Source: Inediibacterium massiliense
GTDB lineage: Bacteria; Bacillota; Clostridia; Peptostreptococcales; Thermotaleaceae
DNA length: 64,000 nt
NCBI RefSeq assembly: GCF_001282725.1
Contig: NZ_LN876587.1
Location: forward strand, 613,694-677,693
Direction: 5' to 3'
A program made the translations under genes and the position numbers. Within the stretch, counting starts at the first letter, position 1. Every line of letters begins with the position of its first letter. The notes under the pieces were generated by a model that worked only from the letters and a program-made list of their open reading frames with translations, was not told the DNA's origin and searched no databases. Shown piece after piece: positions 26,669 through 36,721 of this stretch.

Positions 26669-27639
26669 TATTTTGATAGAGATAGTTTTCGATATTCGCT
26701 AGGCAATAGTCCTGTATTTTTTCGAAATAATTGAGAAAATCTACTGGCATTTTTATAGCCTACAATGTGGGAGATTTGATGAATTGCTAAGTCGGTATTT
26801 GTAAGTAAATACTCTGCATGACTTATGCGTCTGTTTTGTATATATTCTGTAATGGTGCATTTATAAACCTTTTTGAAGGTAGATTTCAGCTTTGTCGTTC
26901 CCATACAAGCAATTTTTACAAGGTGATTAAGTGTGATATCGAAAGCAAAATGATCATTTATGTATGTGGTAACGGATGCTAAACTATCTAAATCTTGTCT
27001 ATATAGGTTTTTAAATGGATAAGATATTTGTTCTTGCTTTGTTTTTTCAATAATAAGAGACATAGCTTCTGATACTTTTCCTTCATAATATAGCTTTGCG
27101 GATATACCAGATCCTCTAAAGTTTTTAATCTGTTTTAAAAGAAAAACCATCTCTAAAAAATTATTTGATCCATCTATACTAATAAAAGCAGAATGAGGAT
27201 CTTTATATTCTCCAGGATATTTCTTTTTTAAATAATCTTCGTAATACTCTGGCATAATGGTAATTCCTGTGGAACGAATGGGGATATTTTTATGATATAC
27301 AGCTTGATAAAGAGTATTATAGCCAATATGACCCTTAATGCAATTACAGAATAAGCGTTTGTATGGTTTTAATTCTTCACCTGAAATGGAATCATAATAA
27401 TTTACACTTAAATGTTTAGGTTGTTGACATTGTAAAAATAAATCTTCATAAAAGACAAAGTCCATAATAGAAATAGAGAAAAGATTGTCATGAGTATACA
27501 CCCAATAATAACCTTTTCCTTTTTCAGGGGAAAGAGAAAAACAACTTCCTTCGCTGCTATATTGCTTAGTATCATTATCTAAATAAAATCCATTTTCTAT
27601 TAAATAAGGAATATACACTTGATTCATGAGATCTTTCAT
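26668..27639 (-). CDS. AraC-family transcriptional regulator
   Basis: The C-terminal 100 residues have the AraC double helix-turn-helix: DITLNHLVKIACMGTTKLKSTFKKVYKCTITEYIQNRRI then LAIHQISHIVGYKNASRFSQLFRKNTGLLPSEYRK. The first 200 residues (with QFxLxPEKGKGYYWVYT-type strands) resemble ligand-binding domains of Clostridial AraC regulators but are not specific. I chose ATG 27639 because AGGTGG lies just upstream. It is divergent from the L-2-ATC hydrolase gene and may control it. Confidence 0.88.
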   Translation of the reverse strand: MKDLMNQVYIPYLIENGFYLDNDTKQYSSEGSCFSLSPEKGKGYYWVYTHDNLFSISIMDFVFYEDLFLQCQQPKHLSVNYYDSISGEELKPYKRLFCNCIKGHIGYNTLYQAVYHKNIPIRSTGITIMPEYYEDYLKKKYPGEYKDPHSAFISIDGSNNFLEMVFLLKQIKNFRGSGISAKLYYEGKVSEAMSLIIEKTKQEQISYPFKNLYRQDLDSLASVTTYINDHFAFDITLNHLVKIACMGTTKLKSTFKKVYKCTITEYIQNRRISHAEYLLTNTDLAIHQISHIVGYKNASRFSQLFRKNTGLLPSEYRKLSLSK

Positions 27640-27847
27640 TTTATTCACCACCTATGGCATGATTGGACGAAAAAATATCACAAAGAGACTTATATACATA
27701 AATTTTATTTACCTCATATAATGCATAAATTATAATATGAAGCGAGGTAATGATTTTCAATTTCATTTATTATATCGTTCATTATTATAAAATTCAAGTT
27801 TGTAGAAAGAAAACTAGATCTGAAAGGATTAAAAGGAGATGAATATT

Positions 27848-28570
27848 ATGGACGGATTTACAGCAACTCATCATGCGCTTTTATTTGCTTGGATATCTAA
27901 AGCTGTAGTGCAAGCAGTAGGTGAAAAAGAGGGAGAGAGGATCCTTCGAAGGGCAGTAATAAAATATGCACATCAAAGAGGTAAAAGAATGGCACTGCGG
28001 GCCAAGGCTAATGGAGATCCACTGACAATGGCAAATTATATGGCTTATATAGAGTGGATGCCTCAAAAAGGGGAAATGGAACAAAAGTTAGTTCAAAGAA
28101 GTCCCCACACTAGGGTGAATGTATTTAAATGCCCATGGCATACAGCTTGGAAAGAAAATAATTTAATGACATATGGTCGTTATTTTTGTATGGAAGTAGA
28201 TAAAGCCCTAGTAGAAGGATTTAATGAAGAGTTAGCAATCGATGTGAAGGGTACTCAGCCTAATAATGCAAAGTGTTGTGATCTAATTTTTAAGGATGCT
28301 TATTTGACACCCTTAAATATAATTAAATTGATTTATAAGAAGCTGATTAAACCAGGGAAAAAAGCCATTATGTCTTGGGAATATCATTCGGGACATTTGT
28401 ATAAGACTATGGGAGAAGTAGTTGGTGAAGAGTTAGGACAACGAGCAGAAAAAGTCATGGCAACTGGGCTGAAGAATTTTACCGACAGATATGGAAAAGA
28501 GGCTGGAGATATTGTGATAAGCTATAGAAATACGGATTTTGATATTTTGCCCAAAACACAGGTATCATGA
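27848..28570 (+). CDS. L-2-amino-thiazoline-4-carboxylic acid hydrolase family protein
   Basis: The 240 residues match the ATC-hydrolase family, whose founding members open the thiazoline ring in conversion of DL-ATC to L-cysteine. Family-like blocks are VFKCPWHTAWKENNLMTYGRYFCMEVDKALVEGFN and CCDLIFKDAY. In Clostridia most members have unknown natural substrates. I use ATG 27848 because AAGGAG (27833-27838) is at proper distance; ATG 27839 would be too close. It is divergent from the AraC gene. Confidence 0.78.
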   Translation: MDGFTATHHALLFAWISKAVVQAVGEKEGERILRRAVIKYAHQRGKRMALRAKANGDPLTMANYMAYIEWMPQKGEMEQKLVQRSPHTRVNVFKCPWHTAWKENNLMTYGRYFCMEVDKALVEGFNEELAIDVKGTQPNNAKCCDLIFKDAYLTPLNIIKLIYKKLIKPGKKAIMSWEYHSGHLYKTMGEVVGEELGQRAEKVMATGLKNFTDRYGKEAGDIVISYRNTDFDILPKTQVS

Positions 28571-28599
28571 TCTTAATCAATAGAGTAAAATGGGTATCG

Positions 28600-28631
28600 A
28601 AAAAGCAGGTGCAGTCACACCTGTTTTTTTA
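28600..28631 (+). terminator. Terminator after ATC hydrolase gene
   Basis: AAAGCAGGTG pairs with CACACCTGTTTTT, ending in seven T. Confidence 0.8.
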
Positions 28632-28834
28632 AATATATAATAAAAAATAAATTTTTTAAACATATAATTGGCATTTTACAATAACTATAGAAAATAGTAA
28701 TATAAAGGTGACAAAATGAGAATATTTATATAGAATATGCTTGGATACAAAAGTATAGTCTATTTTTAATAAGATATAGAAGGTTATAGTACCAAAGAAA
28801 TAATATGATATATAAAAAAGGAGAGGATATACCA

Positions 28835-29194
28835 ATGATAGATGCAACAAAATATCATAAGGAAGGATATAATTGTGCGGAATCTATAGTAAAGGCATTA
28901 AATGAAGAAAAAGGTACAGATATTCCAGTTTCTATTGCAAGTCCTTTTGGAAGTGGTATGACAGTAGGAAGTACCTGTGGAGCAATTACAGGAGCTATTA
29001 TTGCTGTAGGATCACTTAAAGGGAGAAAAGAAGCAAAAGATAAGAATGAATCAAGAAAATATACAAAAGAAATCATGAACAAAATAAAAGAAAAATATGG
29101 TACATTTGATTGTTTGGAGTTAAAGAAAAAAGGTGTATCTTGCAATGAAATCATAGAGTATACCTATAATATTTTAAAAGAAACTTTAGAGTAG
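28835..29194 (+). CDS. C_GCAxxG_C_C family redox-type protein
   Basis: A 119-residue protein with the family's conserved cysteine blocks: GYNCAES, GSTCGAITGAIIAVGSLKG, then FDCLELKKKGVSCNEII. Members are thought to be small redox-active or metal-binding proteins, function unproven. The ATG at 28835 follows GGAGAGG at suitable distance. The upstream gap (28571-28834) holds only the terminator of the previous gene and A+T-rich sequence. A NifX/NifB-like gene follows after 96 nt. Confidence 0.8.
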   Translation: MIDATKYHKEGYNCAESIVKALNEEKGTDIPVSIASPFGSGMTVGSTCGAITGAIIAVGSLKGRKEAKDKNESRKYTKEIMNKIKEKYGTFDCLELKKKGVSCNEIIEYTYNILKETLE

Positions 29195-29290
29195 AAAATG
29201 AAATATATTCTTTTAAAACATAATTTATTATCTATTGGCAATAAATAGTGTATAATATAATTTAAAAGAATATGATAAGGAGGAATATAA

Positions 29291-29644
29291 ATGAAAATAG
29301 CGTTACCAACTAGAGGTGGAAAGATAGATAGTCATTTTGGACATTGTGAATACTATACTATTGTTGAAATCAATGACAAGAAAGAAGTTGTTTCAAAAGA
29401 AACATTAGAATCACCAGAAGGTTGTGGTTGTAAATCAAATATTGCATATACTCTATCAGAGATAGGGGTAGAGTGGATGTTAGCAGGAAATATGGGGCAA
29501 GGAGCAGTAAATGTTCTTGCTTCACAAAATATTAAGGTTGTAAGAGGATGCTCAGGAGATGTGGATACAGTTGTAAAGGATTGGCTAGAAGGAAAGGTTA
29601 AAGATAACTTGATGACATGTGATCATCATGATTGCAATCACTAA
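29291..29644 (+). CDS. NifX/NifB-like dinitrogenase iron-molybdenum cofactor-type protein
   Basis: Small protein with the fold used by NifX/NafY and the C-terminus of NifB: MKIALPTRGGKIDSHFGHCEYYTIVEI at the N-terminus and GVEWMLAGNMGQGAVNVLASQNIKVVRGCSG in the middle. A CGC pair lies at about 46-48 and the C-terminus ends CDHHDCNH, possible metal ligands. No nitrogenase genes are present in the window, so it is more likely a general metal-cluster carrier. AGGAGG precedes the start. Confidence 0.85.
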   Translation: MKIALPTRGGKIDSHFGHCEYYTIVEINDKKEVVSKETLESPEGCGCKSNIAYTLSEIGVEWMLAGNMGQGAVNVLASQNIKVVRGCSGDVDTVVKDWLEGKVKDNLMTCDHHDCNH

Positions 29645-29698
29645 AATATAGTACTTATTAGATGAAAATTATAGTGGTTTATTTTATGGATATGAATT

Positions 29699-29738
29699 AA
29701 AAAATACAGCATGGTATAAAACTATGCTGTATTTTTTA
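29699..29738. terminator. Bidirectional terminator
   Basis: AAAATACAGCAT (29701-29712) pairs with ATGCTGTATTTT (29724-29735). It separates the NifX-like gene from the leftward TtcA-like gene. Confidence 0.85.
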
Positions 29739-30479
29739 TTGATTTGCTTTATTCCAAAATTTATTTAAATCAACATTAGACAAAGAAGATAATATTTTTT
29801 GAGAAGCATCAGGATAAGTTTTTTCTAAACTAAAAAGTAAATGCTTCATTTCTTCTCTAGTAGTTTTTTTATCCATAGGACAAGTGCTTTGGATGATAGG
29901 AAGATCATATTGATTGGTCAAAGATTCAATCAAATCTTCTCTGAGATAAATCAAAGGTCTTATAATATGCATATCTTTTTTAGGATTATATGTATTAGGA
30001 TGAAAGGTCCCTAGCTTTCCTACCTTGAGTACATTCATAAAAAGAGTTTCAATTACATCATCCGTATTATGGCCAAGTGCAATTTTTTTGATATGATGGT
30101 CTTTTGCTACTCTAGAAAGAGCGCCTCTTCTTAGGGTAGAACAAAGAGAACATGGATTTTTTTCTTTTCTTTCATGAAATACTACATGAGAAATATTTGT
30201 TTTTTCAACAATAAGTGGAATATTATTTTCTTCACAAAAGTCTTTTAAAGGTCTCATATCCATTTCAAATCCTAAATCAATATGGATTCCTATAAGCTCA
30301 AAATCTTTTATATAAGTAAGTTGAATAAGCTTTAAGCAAAATAAAAGAAAAATACTATCCTTTCCACCTGATAATCCAACAGCAATAGAATCACCCTTTT
30401 GAATCATATTAAAATCATCAATGGCTTTTCGAATTTGATTTAAAAATTGTTTATTATAATATTTTTTAAATAAAATCAT
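29736..30479 (-). CDS. TtcA-family PP-loop ATPase (tRNA thiolation type)
   Basis: Adenylates a substrate through the PP-loop VGLSGGKDS at about residues 34-42. The block PCSLCSTLRRGALSRVAKDHHIKKIALGHNTDDVIETL is characteristic of TtcA-like tRNA 2-thiocytidine synthetases, with a CxxC pair. Firmicute members of this group are not all proven TtcA. AAGGAG lies ahead of the ATG. Last gene of a three-gene leftward group with the FAH-family and DUF3810 genes. Confidence 0.82.
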   Translation of the reverse strand: MILFKKYYNKQFLNQIRKAIDDFNMIQKGDSIAVGLSGGKDSIFLLFCLKLIQLTYIKDFELIGIHIDLGFEMDMRPLKDFCEENNIPLIVEKTNISHVVFHERKEKNPCSLCSTLRRGALSRVAKDHHIKKIALGHNTDDVIETLFMNVLKVGKLGTFHPNTYNPKKDMHIIRPLIYLREDLIESLTNQYDLPIIQSTCPMDKKTTREEMKHLLFSLEKTYPDASQKILSSLSNVDLNKFWNKANQ

Positions 30480-30489
30480 AAAATACTCC

Positions 30490-31389
30490 TTATTTTACAA
30501 AATTAGTGAGTGTTCCTATTTTTTCGATAAAACAATCTATTTGATCTCCTGATTTTAAAAATTTAAAAGGAGTAAAACCAAGACCTACTCCTGAAGGCGT
30601 GCCCGTAATGATAATATCTCCTGCTTTTAGATACATTCCTTTAGATAAATCACTAATAATGTGAGAAATGTCAAAAATCATATTCTTTGTATTGGAATTT
30701 TGTCTTACTTCTCCATTTACCATACATTTTATATCTAATTTAATAGGAAAAGGAATTTCACTTTTATGAACTAAGTAAGGACCCATAGGGCAAAAGGTTT
30801 CTAAACTTTTGCCTTTAAACCACTGCATATGCTTTCTCTGAATATTTCTAGCAGATATATCATTGACAATGGTATATCCAAAAATATAATCTTGTGCATC
30901 TTCTGGTTTAATATTGATTCCGTCTTTGCCAATGACGATAGCTAATTCCACTTCATAATCTAGTTTATCTGTAAGATCAGAATGAGAATTAATAAAATCT
31001 TTATGGCCAATGGCAGGGTTTGCAACTTTAGAAAAATAAATAGGAAATTTAGGAATAGAGTCATCAGCTCCAGATAGCCCAGATACTTCTTTTACATGAT
31101 CTATGTAATTTTTCCCTAGACAAAAGAGATTTCTTTTAGGATAAGGAATAGGGGCATGTAATTTAATATTTTCTAAAGAGATTTCAGCAAATTGATTTTC
31201 CTCTAAAATATCTTTTATTTTTTTAACCCCCAAATTTTTATGATCCCATTCTATGAAATCCATTAAAGTTTTAGGACACTCTTTTTGAATATACTCAAAA
31301 ACATCTTCTATAAGAATAACGTGGGTTTTACTCTCTGTTAATACACCAAAAGTTTCTTTTTCTTGATAAATAAAAGTAGCAAAGTACAT
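30490..31389 (-). CDS. Fumarylacetoacetate hydrolase family protein
   Basis: Divalent-metal hydrolase/isomerase of the FAH superfamily acting on 2-oxo or dicarbonyl acids. Visible are NLFCLGKNYIDHVKE, metal-ligand block DYEVELAIVIGKDGINI, FTIVNDISARNIQRKHMQWFKGKSLETFCPMGPYLV, and GDIIITGTPSGVG near the end. Exact substrate unknown; oxaloacetate decarboxylase or acylpyruvase activity is common in the family. It lies 10 nt upstream of the TtcA-like gene. Confidence 0.85.
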   Translation of the reverse strand: MYFATFIYQEKETFGVLTESKTHVILIEDVFEYIQKECPKTLMDFIEWDHKNLGVKKIKDILEENQFAEISLENIKLHAPIPYPKRNLFCLGKNYIDHVKEVSGLSGADDSIPKFPIYFSKVANPAIGHKDFINSHSDLTDKLDYEVELAIVIGKDGINIKPEDAQDYIFGYTIVNDISARNIQRKHMQWFKGKSLETFCPMGPYLVHKSEIPFPIKLDIKCMVNGEVRQNSNTKNMIFDISHIISDLSKGMYLKAGDIIITGTPSGVGLGFTPFKFLKSGDQIDCFIEKIGTLTNFVK

Positions 31390-31457
31390 AGAATCAATCC
31401 TTTCTATGAATGAAATGATATTTAAAAATTAAGTTCTAGTTAAAAATATAAATTCCT

Positions 31458-32549
31458 TTATTTTTGTTGAGTTTCTGCTAAAAGAAGATCGACCATTCTT
31501 CCGTAACTATGAATACCATCTGATTGTTGATTGGATTTTAAATAGGCATCATTAACCTTTGAAGAGGTTTCTTCTATTGGTCCTTTGTATTGTTCCCAAA
31601 ACTCATGAATGTTTTCTAAGTCTTTTTTTACTCCAATGCTATAGGTATTGCGAATCTTTACATACTTTTTTTCATCATAGGTATAAAGAGCATTCATAGA
31701 ATGAATGAGTGCCAATAAAACTCCAGAGTACTGAAAATTTTCATCGGGATGAATCTTACAGGTAATATAAGCTATATAGTTTGCTTCATCTTCTCTTGCA
31801 AAGCCTCTTTGATGTGCCATTTCATGACAGATGGTACTAGGAATCATGCAGTCAGGTACTTTTTTATTGATATTGGCTTCTCCTGTAAAAGGAGAGTAAA
31901 TTCCTGATATACCCATCCATGAAAGAGCATTAGAAAAATATATTTCTTTTGGTGTTGAATATTTACCTTTAAGAATAGGATAAGTATTGGATGCTAAAAT
32001 ATATCCCGTATTCGCTTTTTCTAATAAATTGTTACCTTCTTTTTTCAAAGTCATAATACCTTGATGATTTTCATCTACCTTTGTTCTGAGAATATTAGCT
32101 TTGTTTGTAAGAATAACACATAAATTTTCAAGGTCTTCAACAGAATAAGGAGCTATCGAAAGATGAGTGATTTCTGAAAGGGGAAGTCTATAATAATTTA
32201 GTCCCCAAAGAAGCATAAATAAAAAATAAATGATATTAATAGAAATAAAAATTGAAATGAAAAAAGACAAAAGAATAGATTTTCTATTTTTTTTGTAAGT
32301 AATTATTTTTTTTATAAAAATGATAACTTTATATAGAATAAATAAAATCAAAAATATAAAAAGATATTCTCCTATAGAAAAATCAAAAATACGATTAAAA
32401 AAGTTTAAAATCATGCTAATCATTCTATATAAACCATTAGAATACCAATTTTCTATCCAGAAGGGATAAAATGATGCTGTGTAACGAATACTTAAATTGA
32501 GAATAAAAAGGATTATACGAATCATAAAAAATTTTATAGATTTTTTCAA
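31458..32549 (-). CDS. DUF3810-type membrane protein with HExxH metallopeptidase motif
   Basis: Three N-terminal hydrophobic segments (about 5-30, 50-75, 90-115) are followed by an extracytoplasmic or cytoplasmic domain of 240 residues. It contains TICHEMAHQRGFAREDEANYIAYI, a HExxH...E zinc-peptidase signature as in the DUF3810 family. The TTG at 32549 is used as start because AGGAGG lies 8 nt before it; ATG at 32525 is an alternative. Substrate unknown; probable membrane-anchored protease. Confidence 0.75.
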   Translation of the reverse strand: MKKSIKFFMIRIILFILNLSIRYTASFYPFWIENWYSNGLYRMISMILNFFNRIFDFSIGEYLFIFLILFILYKVIIFIKKIITYKKNRKSILLSFFISIFISINIIYFLFMLLWGLNYYRLPLSEITHLSIAPYSVEDLENLCVILTNKANILRTKVDENHQGIMTLKKEGNNLLEKANTGYILASNTYPILKGKYSTPKEIYFSNALSWMGISGIYSPFTGEANINKKVPDCMIPSTICHEMAHQRGFAREDEANYIAYITCKIHPDENFQYSGVLLALIHSMNALYTYDEKKYVKIRNTYSIGVKKDLENIHEFWEQYKGPIEETSSKVNDAYLKSNQQSDGIHSYGRMVDLLLAETQQK

Positions 32550-32741
32550 AATAGAATCCTCCTATTTTATTTTGCTTTAGTTTATTATACTTCTTTTTAC
32601 TAGAATTATAGGATGAATTTTATGAAAGTTACTTTTGGGAGGATTTGTAAAATGTTATATATATAGATATAATAAAACGTATGGAATATAATAGAAGAAA
32701 TAAAAAATGTATACTATACACTAAAAAATAAGGAGAATCTT

Positions 32742-33641
32742 ATGAAAAAAAATCAATTCAAACTCATATCAAGTGCGTTAGATTCAAGATTTTTACCAAA
32801 TTTCTTTGTAGCCCCTATTTTAACCATTATTTTTATTATTGTAGGTCAAATTATTGGAGTCATTTCATATAAAATGCTTGTACCATACATACTACATGAG
32901 GAGTTGAATTTTACGATCTTTATGATTTTATCATGTGGTTTTGTTTTTATGTGTGTGTTTGCATGGGTAAAATTGGTTGAAAAACGATCATTTTCATCTA
33001 TTGGATTTTTTAAAGAAAATGTAATTTCTCAATATTTGATTGGATTTGGAGTAGGTGCACTCATGTTTTTTGCAGTTATGATTTTGCTCTTTGTTTCAGG
33101 ACAGGCAAAAATAAATCTAGATACCACTATTTCATTTGGAATTTCTACTATTTCAGGTATTTTGATTGTTTTGCCAGGGTGGATGATTCAAGGTGGATCA
33201 GAGGAAGTAGTTACCCGTGGATGGCTGATGAATGTTCTTAGTGCAAGATATAACATGGCTGCAGGCCTTTTCGTATCCTCATCGTTGTTTGGCGTTTTAC
33301 ATTTATTGAATAATCATGTAAGTTTCTTAGCTATTTTAAATATTATTTTAGTCGGGCTATTTTTTGGACTTTATGCTTTAAAAACAGATAATATTTGGGG
33401 CGCTTGTGGTGCCCATAGTGCATGGAATTGGGTTCAAGGAAATATTTTTGGACTAGAAGTCAGTGGAAATTCTATTCCTTCTGTCAGTTTCTTTCAAACG
33501 AAATTAACTGGGATTCAGTGGATCACAGGGGGGGCGTTTGGACCAGAAGCAGGACTGGCAGCAACATTGATTTTACTTATAGGAATTGTACTTGTAGGAA
33601 AATCTATAAAGAAGAGAGAGTATTATATTGGTAATCTTTGA
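32742..33641 (+). CDS. CPBP-family intramembrane glutamic endopeptidase
   Basis: Polytopic membrane protein with the CAAX-protease/bacteriocin-processing (Abi) motifs: EEVVTRGW (motif 1, E-E-x3-R), FGVLHLLNNHVSF (motif 2) and NIWGACGAHSAWNW (motif 3). About eight hydrophobic segments. Bacterial members process peptides or modify cell-surface proteins; no bacteriocin gene is adjacent. Start follows AAGGAG. It is a single gene, followed by a terminator. Confidence 0.88.
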   Translation: MKKNQFKLISSALDSRFLPNFFVAPILTIIFIIVGQIIGVISYKMLVPYILHEELNFTIFMILSCGFVFMCVFAWVKLVEKRSFSSIGFFKENVISQYLIGFGVGALMFFAVMILLFVSGQAKINLDTTISFGISTISGILIVLPGWMIQGGSEEVVTRGWLMNVLSARYNMAAGLFVSSSLFGVLHLLNNHVSFLAILNIILVGLFFGLYALKTDNIWGACGAHSAWNWVQGNIFGLEVSGNSIPSVSFFQTKLTGIQWITGGAFGPEAGLAATLILLIGIVLVGKSIKKREYYIGNL

Positions 33642-33655
33642 GGAAAGTAGATTTT

Positions 33656-33690
33656 GAGGGATTACAATGAATGATGTAATCTCTGTTTTA
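33656..33690 (+). terminator. Terminator after CPBP gene
   Basis: GGATTACA pairs with TGTAATCT and is followed by a T-rich tract. Confidence 0.7.
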
Positions 33691-33897
33691 TTTTATTCAT
33701 GAAAAAATTGATATTTCAATGGGTACTACAAATTATTCATGTCAACATGAATATAGGTGTAAAAATTAGCAGAAAAAGAAGGTATATTGACTAAAACTAT
33801 TTGTATTAATTTTTTTAGTATATTTTAAAATTGCCATAAAATTCTTTGTAAGGTATAATATCCACTGTACAATATGTTGTGATTGGATGTGGATGAA

Positions 33898-36018
33898 ATG
33901 CTATATGTTGTTAAAAGAGATGATAGAGAAGTACCTTTTGACTCGATTAAAATTACTAATGCTATTAAAGCTTCTGCAGATGAAATAGCTTTTACGTTAA
34001 AAGAAAGCGAAGCCATAGAAGCTACTCAAAGAGTTATAGAGTGTATTGAAAAAAAAGGATATACTAAAATAAAAGTAGAAGAAATACAAAATATTGTGGA
34101 AGACATTTTATTACAAAATGGATACAGACCTATAGGACTAGCATATTCAAACTATAGAAAAGAAAGAACAAAATTAAGAGAAATAAAATCAGATTTAATG
34201 CGAAGTATTAAAAATATAGGAATTGAAACAGATCGAGATAATGCAAATGTAGGGAATAATTTCAGTTCCAAGCTTTTAAGAATCGCCAGTGAATCTAATA
34301 AATGGTATAATCTTGCTGCTATGCCTAAACATTTGGCTAAAGCACATGAGAATGGAGATATATACTATCATGATTTAGATAGTTATAATCTAACTACCAA
34401 TTGTTTAAATATAGAAACGGGTAAAATATTAAAACGAGGCTTTAATACAGGATATGGTACAATTCTCCCTGCAAAAAGAATAGAATCTGCTGCAGAATTA
34501 TCTTGTATATTACTTCAAAGTACTCAAAATGATATGTTTGGTGGTCAAGCACATGTTGATTTTGATAATGATATGGCAGACTTTGTGAATATGACAAGAC
34601 AAGAAATACTACAAGAATATAATGAGGAATTTAGAGATTTAGGAGCAGATATAGAAAAAATAGCAGAAAAAAAATTAAAAAAAGTTGTTCATCAATCTAT
34701 GCAAGGTATAGTTTATAATTTGAATACTATGCATTCTAGAGCTGGAAGTCAAGTTCCTTTTAGTTCAATTAACCTAGGACTTCCTAGAAGCAAAGATGCA
34801 GCTATGGTGTGCGAAATATTTTTACAAGAATATGAAAAAGGCTTAGGTAAAGGAGAGCAACCTATATTTCCAAATATAATATTTAGAGTAAAAAAAGGTG
34901 TAAATAGGGAACAAGAGGATCCGTACTACTATTTATATGAACTTGCTTGTAAAGTTGCAAGCAAAAGAATGAATCCTATGTTTATGAATTTAGATGCTGA
35001 CTTTAATAAAGAGTACTATGACAAAGGTACTATTGCAGCTACTATGGGATGTAGAACTTATATAATGTCTAATGTAAATGGAGAGGCTGGTCCTGCAGGG
35101 AGAGGAAATATTGCTCCTACTACAATAAATCTTCCTCGTATAGGAATATTAGCTAAAAGGAACATAGATAAATTCTTTTCTCTTTTAGATAACAGATTAT
35201 CTATTGCTAGAGAGTCATTGTTACATAGATATAATGTTCTTAAAAAATTGAAGGTAAAAGATTTACCTTTTGTAGCAGGTGAACACTTAATGAAGGGGTC
35301 TGAAAACTTATCTCCTGATGATTCTATAGAACCTATTTTAAAACAAGGTACATGGGGGATTGGGTTTATTGGACTTGCTGAAACATTAATAGCTTTAACA
35401 GGTAAACATCATGGGGAAGATCAAAATGTTCATGAATTAGGATTAAAAATCATTACTCATATAAGAGAATTTTGTGATCAATATAAAGAACTTGATAAAC
35501 TAAATTGGTCATGTTATGCAACTCCTGCTGAAGGGCTCTCAGGAAAATTTATCCTTCAAGATAAAAAAGTATTTGGAAATATCAAAGGAGTTACAGATAA
35601 AGATTATTATACGAATAGCTATCATATCCCTGTTTCATACAAAATATCTATAAAAGATAAGATAGATTTAGAAGCACCGTTTCATAAATTATGTAATGGT
35701 GGACATATAACTTACATCGAAATGGATGGATATCCAGAACCTGAAGATGTGAAAAGGATTATTGATTATGCTTATAAGAACACGAATATTAGTTATATGG
35801 GTATAAATTTTCATATGAAGTATTGTAGAGATTGTGGAGAAAGAGTAGAAGCTTCTAAACATACATGCCCTAAATGTAAAAGTGAAAATATACAAGGTAT
35901 ATCAAGGGTTACAGGCTATCTTTCGCTAGATGAAAGATTTGGAAACGGAAAAGTTGCTGAAAGAAAAGATAGAACTTCTCATAATAATGAAGTGCACATC
36001 AATACTTACCATATTTAA
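33898..36018 (+). CDS. nrdD: Anaerobic (class III) ribonucleoside-triphosphate reductase
   Basis: Oxygen-sensitive glycyl-radical enzyme making dNTPs. An N-terminal ATP-cone (VVKRDDREVPFDSIKITNAI) is present for allosteric control. The catalytic domain shows the TMGCRTY cysteine loop. The C-terminus has a zinc site of two CxxC pairs (YCRDCGE, CPKCKSE) and a glycyl-radical loop RVTGYL with the radical Gly near residue 673. I start at ATG 33898 (706 residues); an in-frame TTG lies 15 nt upstream and the ribosome site is weak. nrdG follows 88 nt later. Confidence 0.95.
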   Translation: MLYVVKRDDREVPFDSIKITNAIKASADEIAFTLKESEAIEATQRVIECIEKKGYTKIKVEEIQNIVEDILLQNGYRPIGLAYSNYRKERTKLREIKSDLMRSIKNIGIETDRDNANVGNNFSSKLLRIASESNKWYNLAAMPKHLAKAHENGDIYYHDLDSYNLTTNCLNIETGKILKRGFNTGYGTILPAKRIESAAELSCILLQSTQNDMFGGQAHVDFDNDMADFVNMTRQEILQEYNEEFRDLGADIEKIAEKKLKKVVHQSMQGIVYNLNTMHSRAGSQVPFSSINLGLPRSKDAAMVCEIFLQEYEKGLGKGEQPIFPNIIFRVKKGVNREQEDPYYYLYELACKVASKRMNPMFMNLDADFNKEYYDKGTIAATMGCRTYIMSNVNGEAGPAGRGNIAPTTINLPRIGILAKRNIDKFFSLLDNRLSIARESLLHRYNVLKKLKVKDLPFVAGEHLMKGSENLSPDDSIEPILKQGTWGIGFIGLAETLIALTGKHHGEDQNVHELGLKIITHIREFCDQYKELDKLNWSCYATPAEGLSGKFILQDKKVFGNIKGVTDKDYYTNSYHIPVSYKISIKDKIDLEAPFHKLCNGGHITYIEMDGYPEPEDVKRIIDYAYKNTNISYMGINFHMKYCRDCGERVEASKHTCPKCKSENIQGISRVTGYLSLDERFGNGKVAERKDRTSHNNEVHINTYHI

Positions 36019-36106
36019 ATATATGAAATTTTTAACAAACAAAAGCTCTGATACAATATTTATGATTGTAAAGGGGTTTTTTGTTGTAGACAGGAGGAGT
36101 CTATAG

Positions 36107-36607
36107 ATGCTTCAAGTTGCAGGTTTTTTAGATAATTCTACAGTAAATGGCAAAGGACTTAGAAGTGTTTTATTTGTATCTGGGTGCAATCATAATTGCA
36201 TTGGATGTCATAATAAAGATATGCAAGATTGTAATTATGGAGATAAGGTATCTTTAGATCATATATTTCATAGAATCCAACATAATATCCCTTTAATTTT
36301 AGGGGTAACTTTTTCAGGAGGAGAACCTTTCGATCAAGCACAACCATTAGCTACTCTTGCTAAAAAAATTAAAGATGAGGAGTTAAATTTATGGTGTTAT
36401 ACAGGATATACATATGAAGAAATATTACAAAGTAACGATGCACACAAACTAAACTTATTAAAACATATAGATGTTCTTATAGATGGAAAATTTAATGAAA
36501 ATCTAAAAAATGATGCTTTTAAATATGTAGGGTCTACAAATCAAAGAATAATAGATGTAAAAGAAAGTTTAAAATCAAAAAAGATTATTATATTAAAAGA
36601 AGTATAG
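36107..36607 (+). CDS. nrdG: Anaerobic ribonucleotide reductase activating protein
   Basis: Radical-SAM activase that generates the glycyl radical on NrdD. It carries the CxxxCxxC cluster motif in VSGCNHNCIGCHNKDMQD and the GGEPF block (TFSGGEPFDQAQPL) that contacts SAM. The 166 residues match the short NrdG type. A ribosome site AGGAGG is present. It is in operon with nrdD. Confidence 0.94.
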   Translation: MLQVAGFLDNSTVNGKGLRSVLFVSGCNHNCIGCHNKDMQDCNYGDKVSLDHIFHRIQHNIPLILGVTFSGGEPFDQAQPLATLAKKIKDEELNLWCYTGYTYEEILQSNDAHKLNLLKHIDVLIDGKFNENLKNDAFKYVGSTNQRIIDVKESLKSKKIIILKEV

Positions 36608-36662
36608 ATAATATTTTCAATAAGGATTACCATATGGGTCTATGAAAAGAACTAATTTTTTA

Positions 36663-36691
36663 TTGACAAGCATAATATAAGTTGGTAATAT
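36663..36691 (+). promoter_or_regulatory. Promoter of the pfl transcript
   Basis: TTGACA (36663-36668), a 17-nt spacer and TAATAT (36686-36691). Transcription would start near 36698, just ahead of the riboswitch. Confidence 0.65.
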
Positions 36692-36721
36692 AAATTTATC
36701 CAATATAGTAATTATGAAATC

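Noticed and set aside
29291..29644. Evidence for nitrogen fixation
   Set aside because: NifX-like small proteins are widespread without nitrogenase; no nifHDK genes are in the window.
32742..33641. CPBP protease as bacteriocin immunity gene
   Set aside because: No bacteriocin precursor or peptide exporter is adjacent, so a specific immunity role is not supported.
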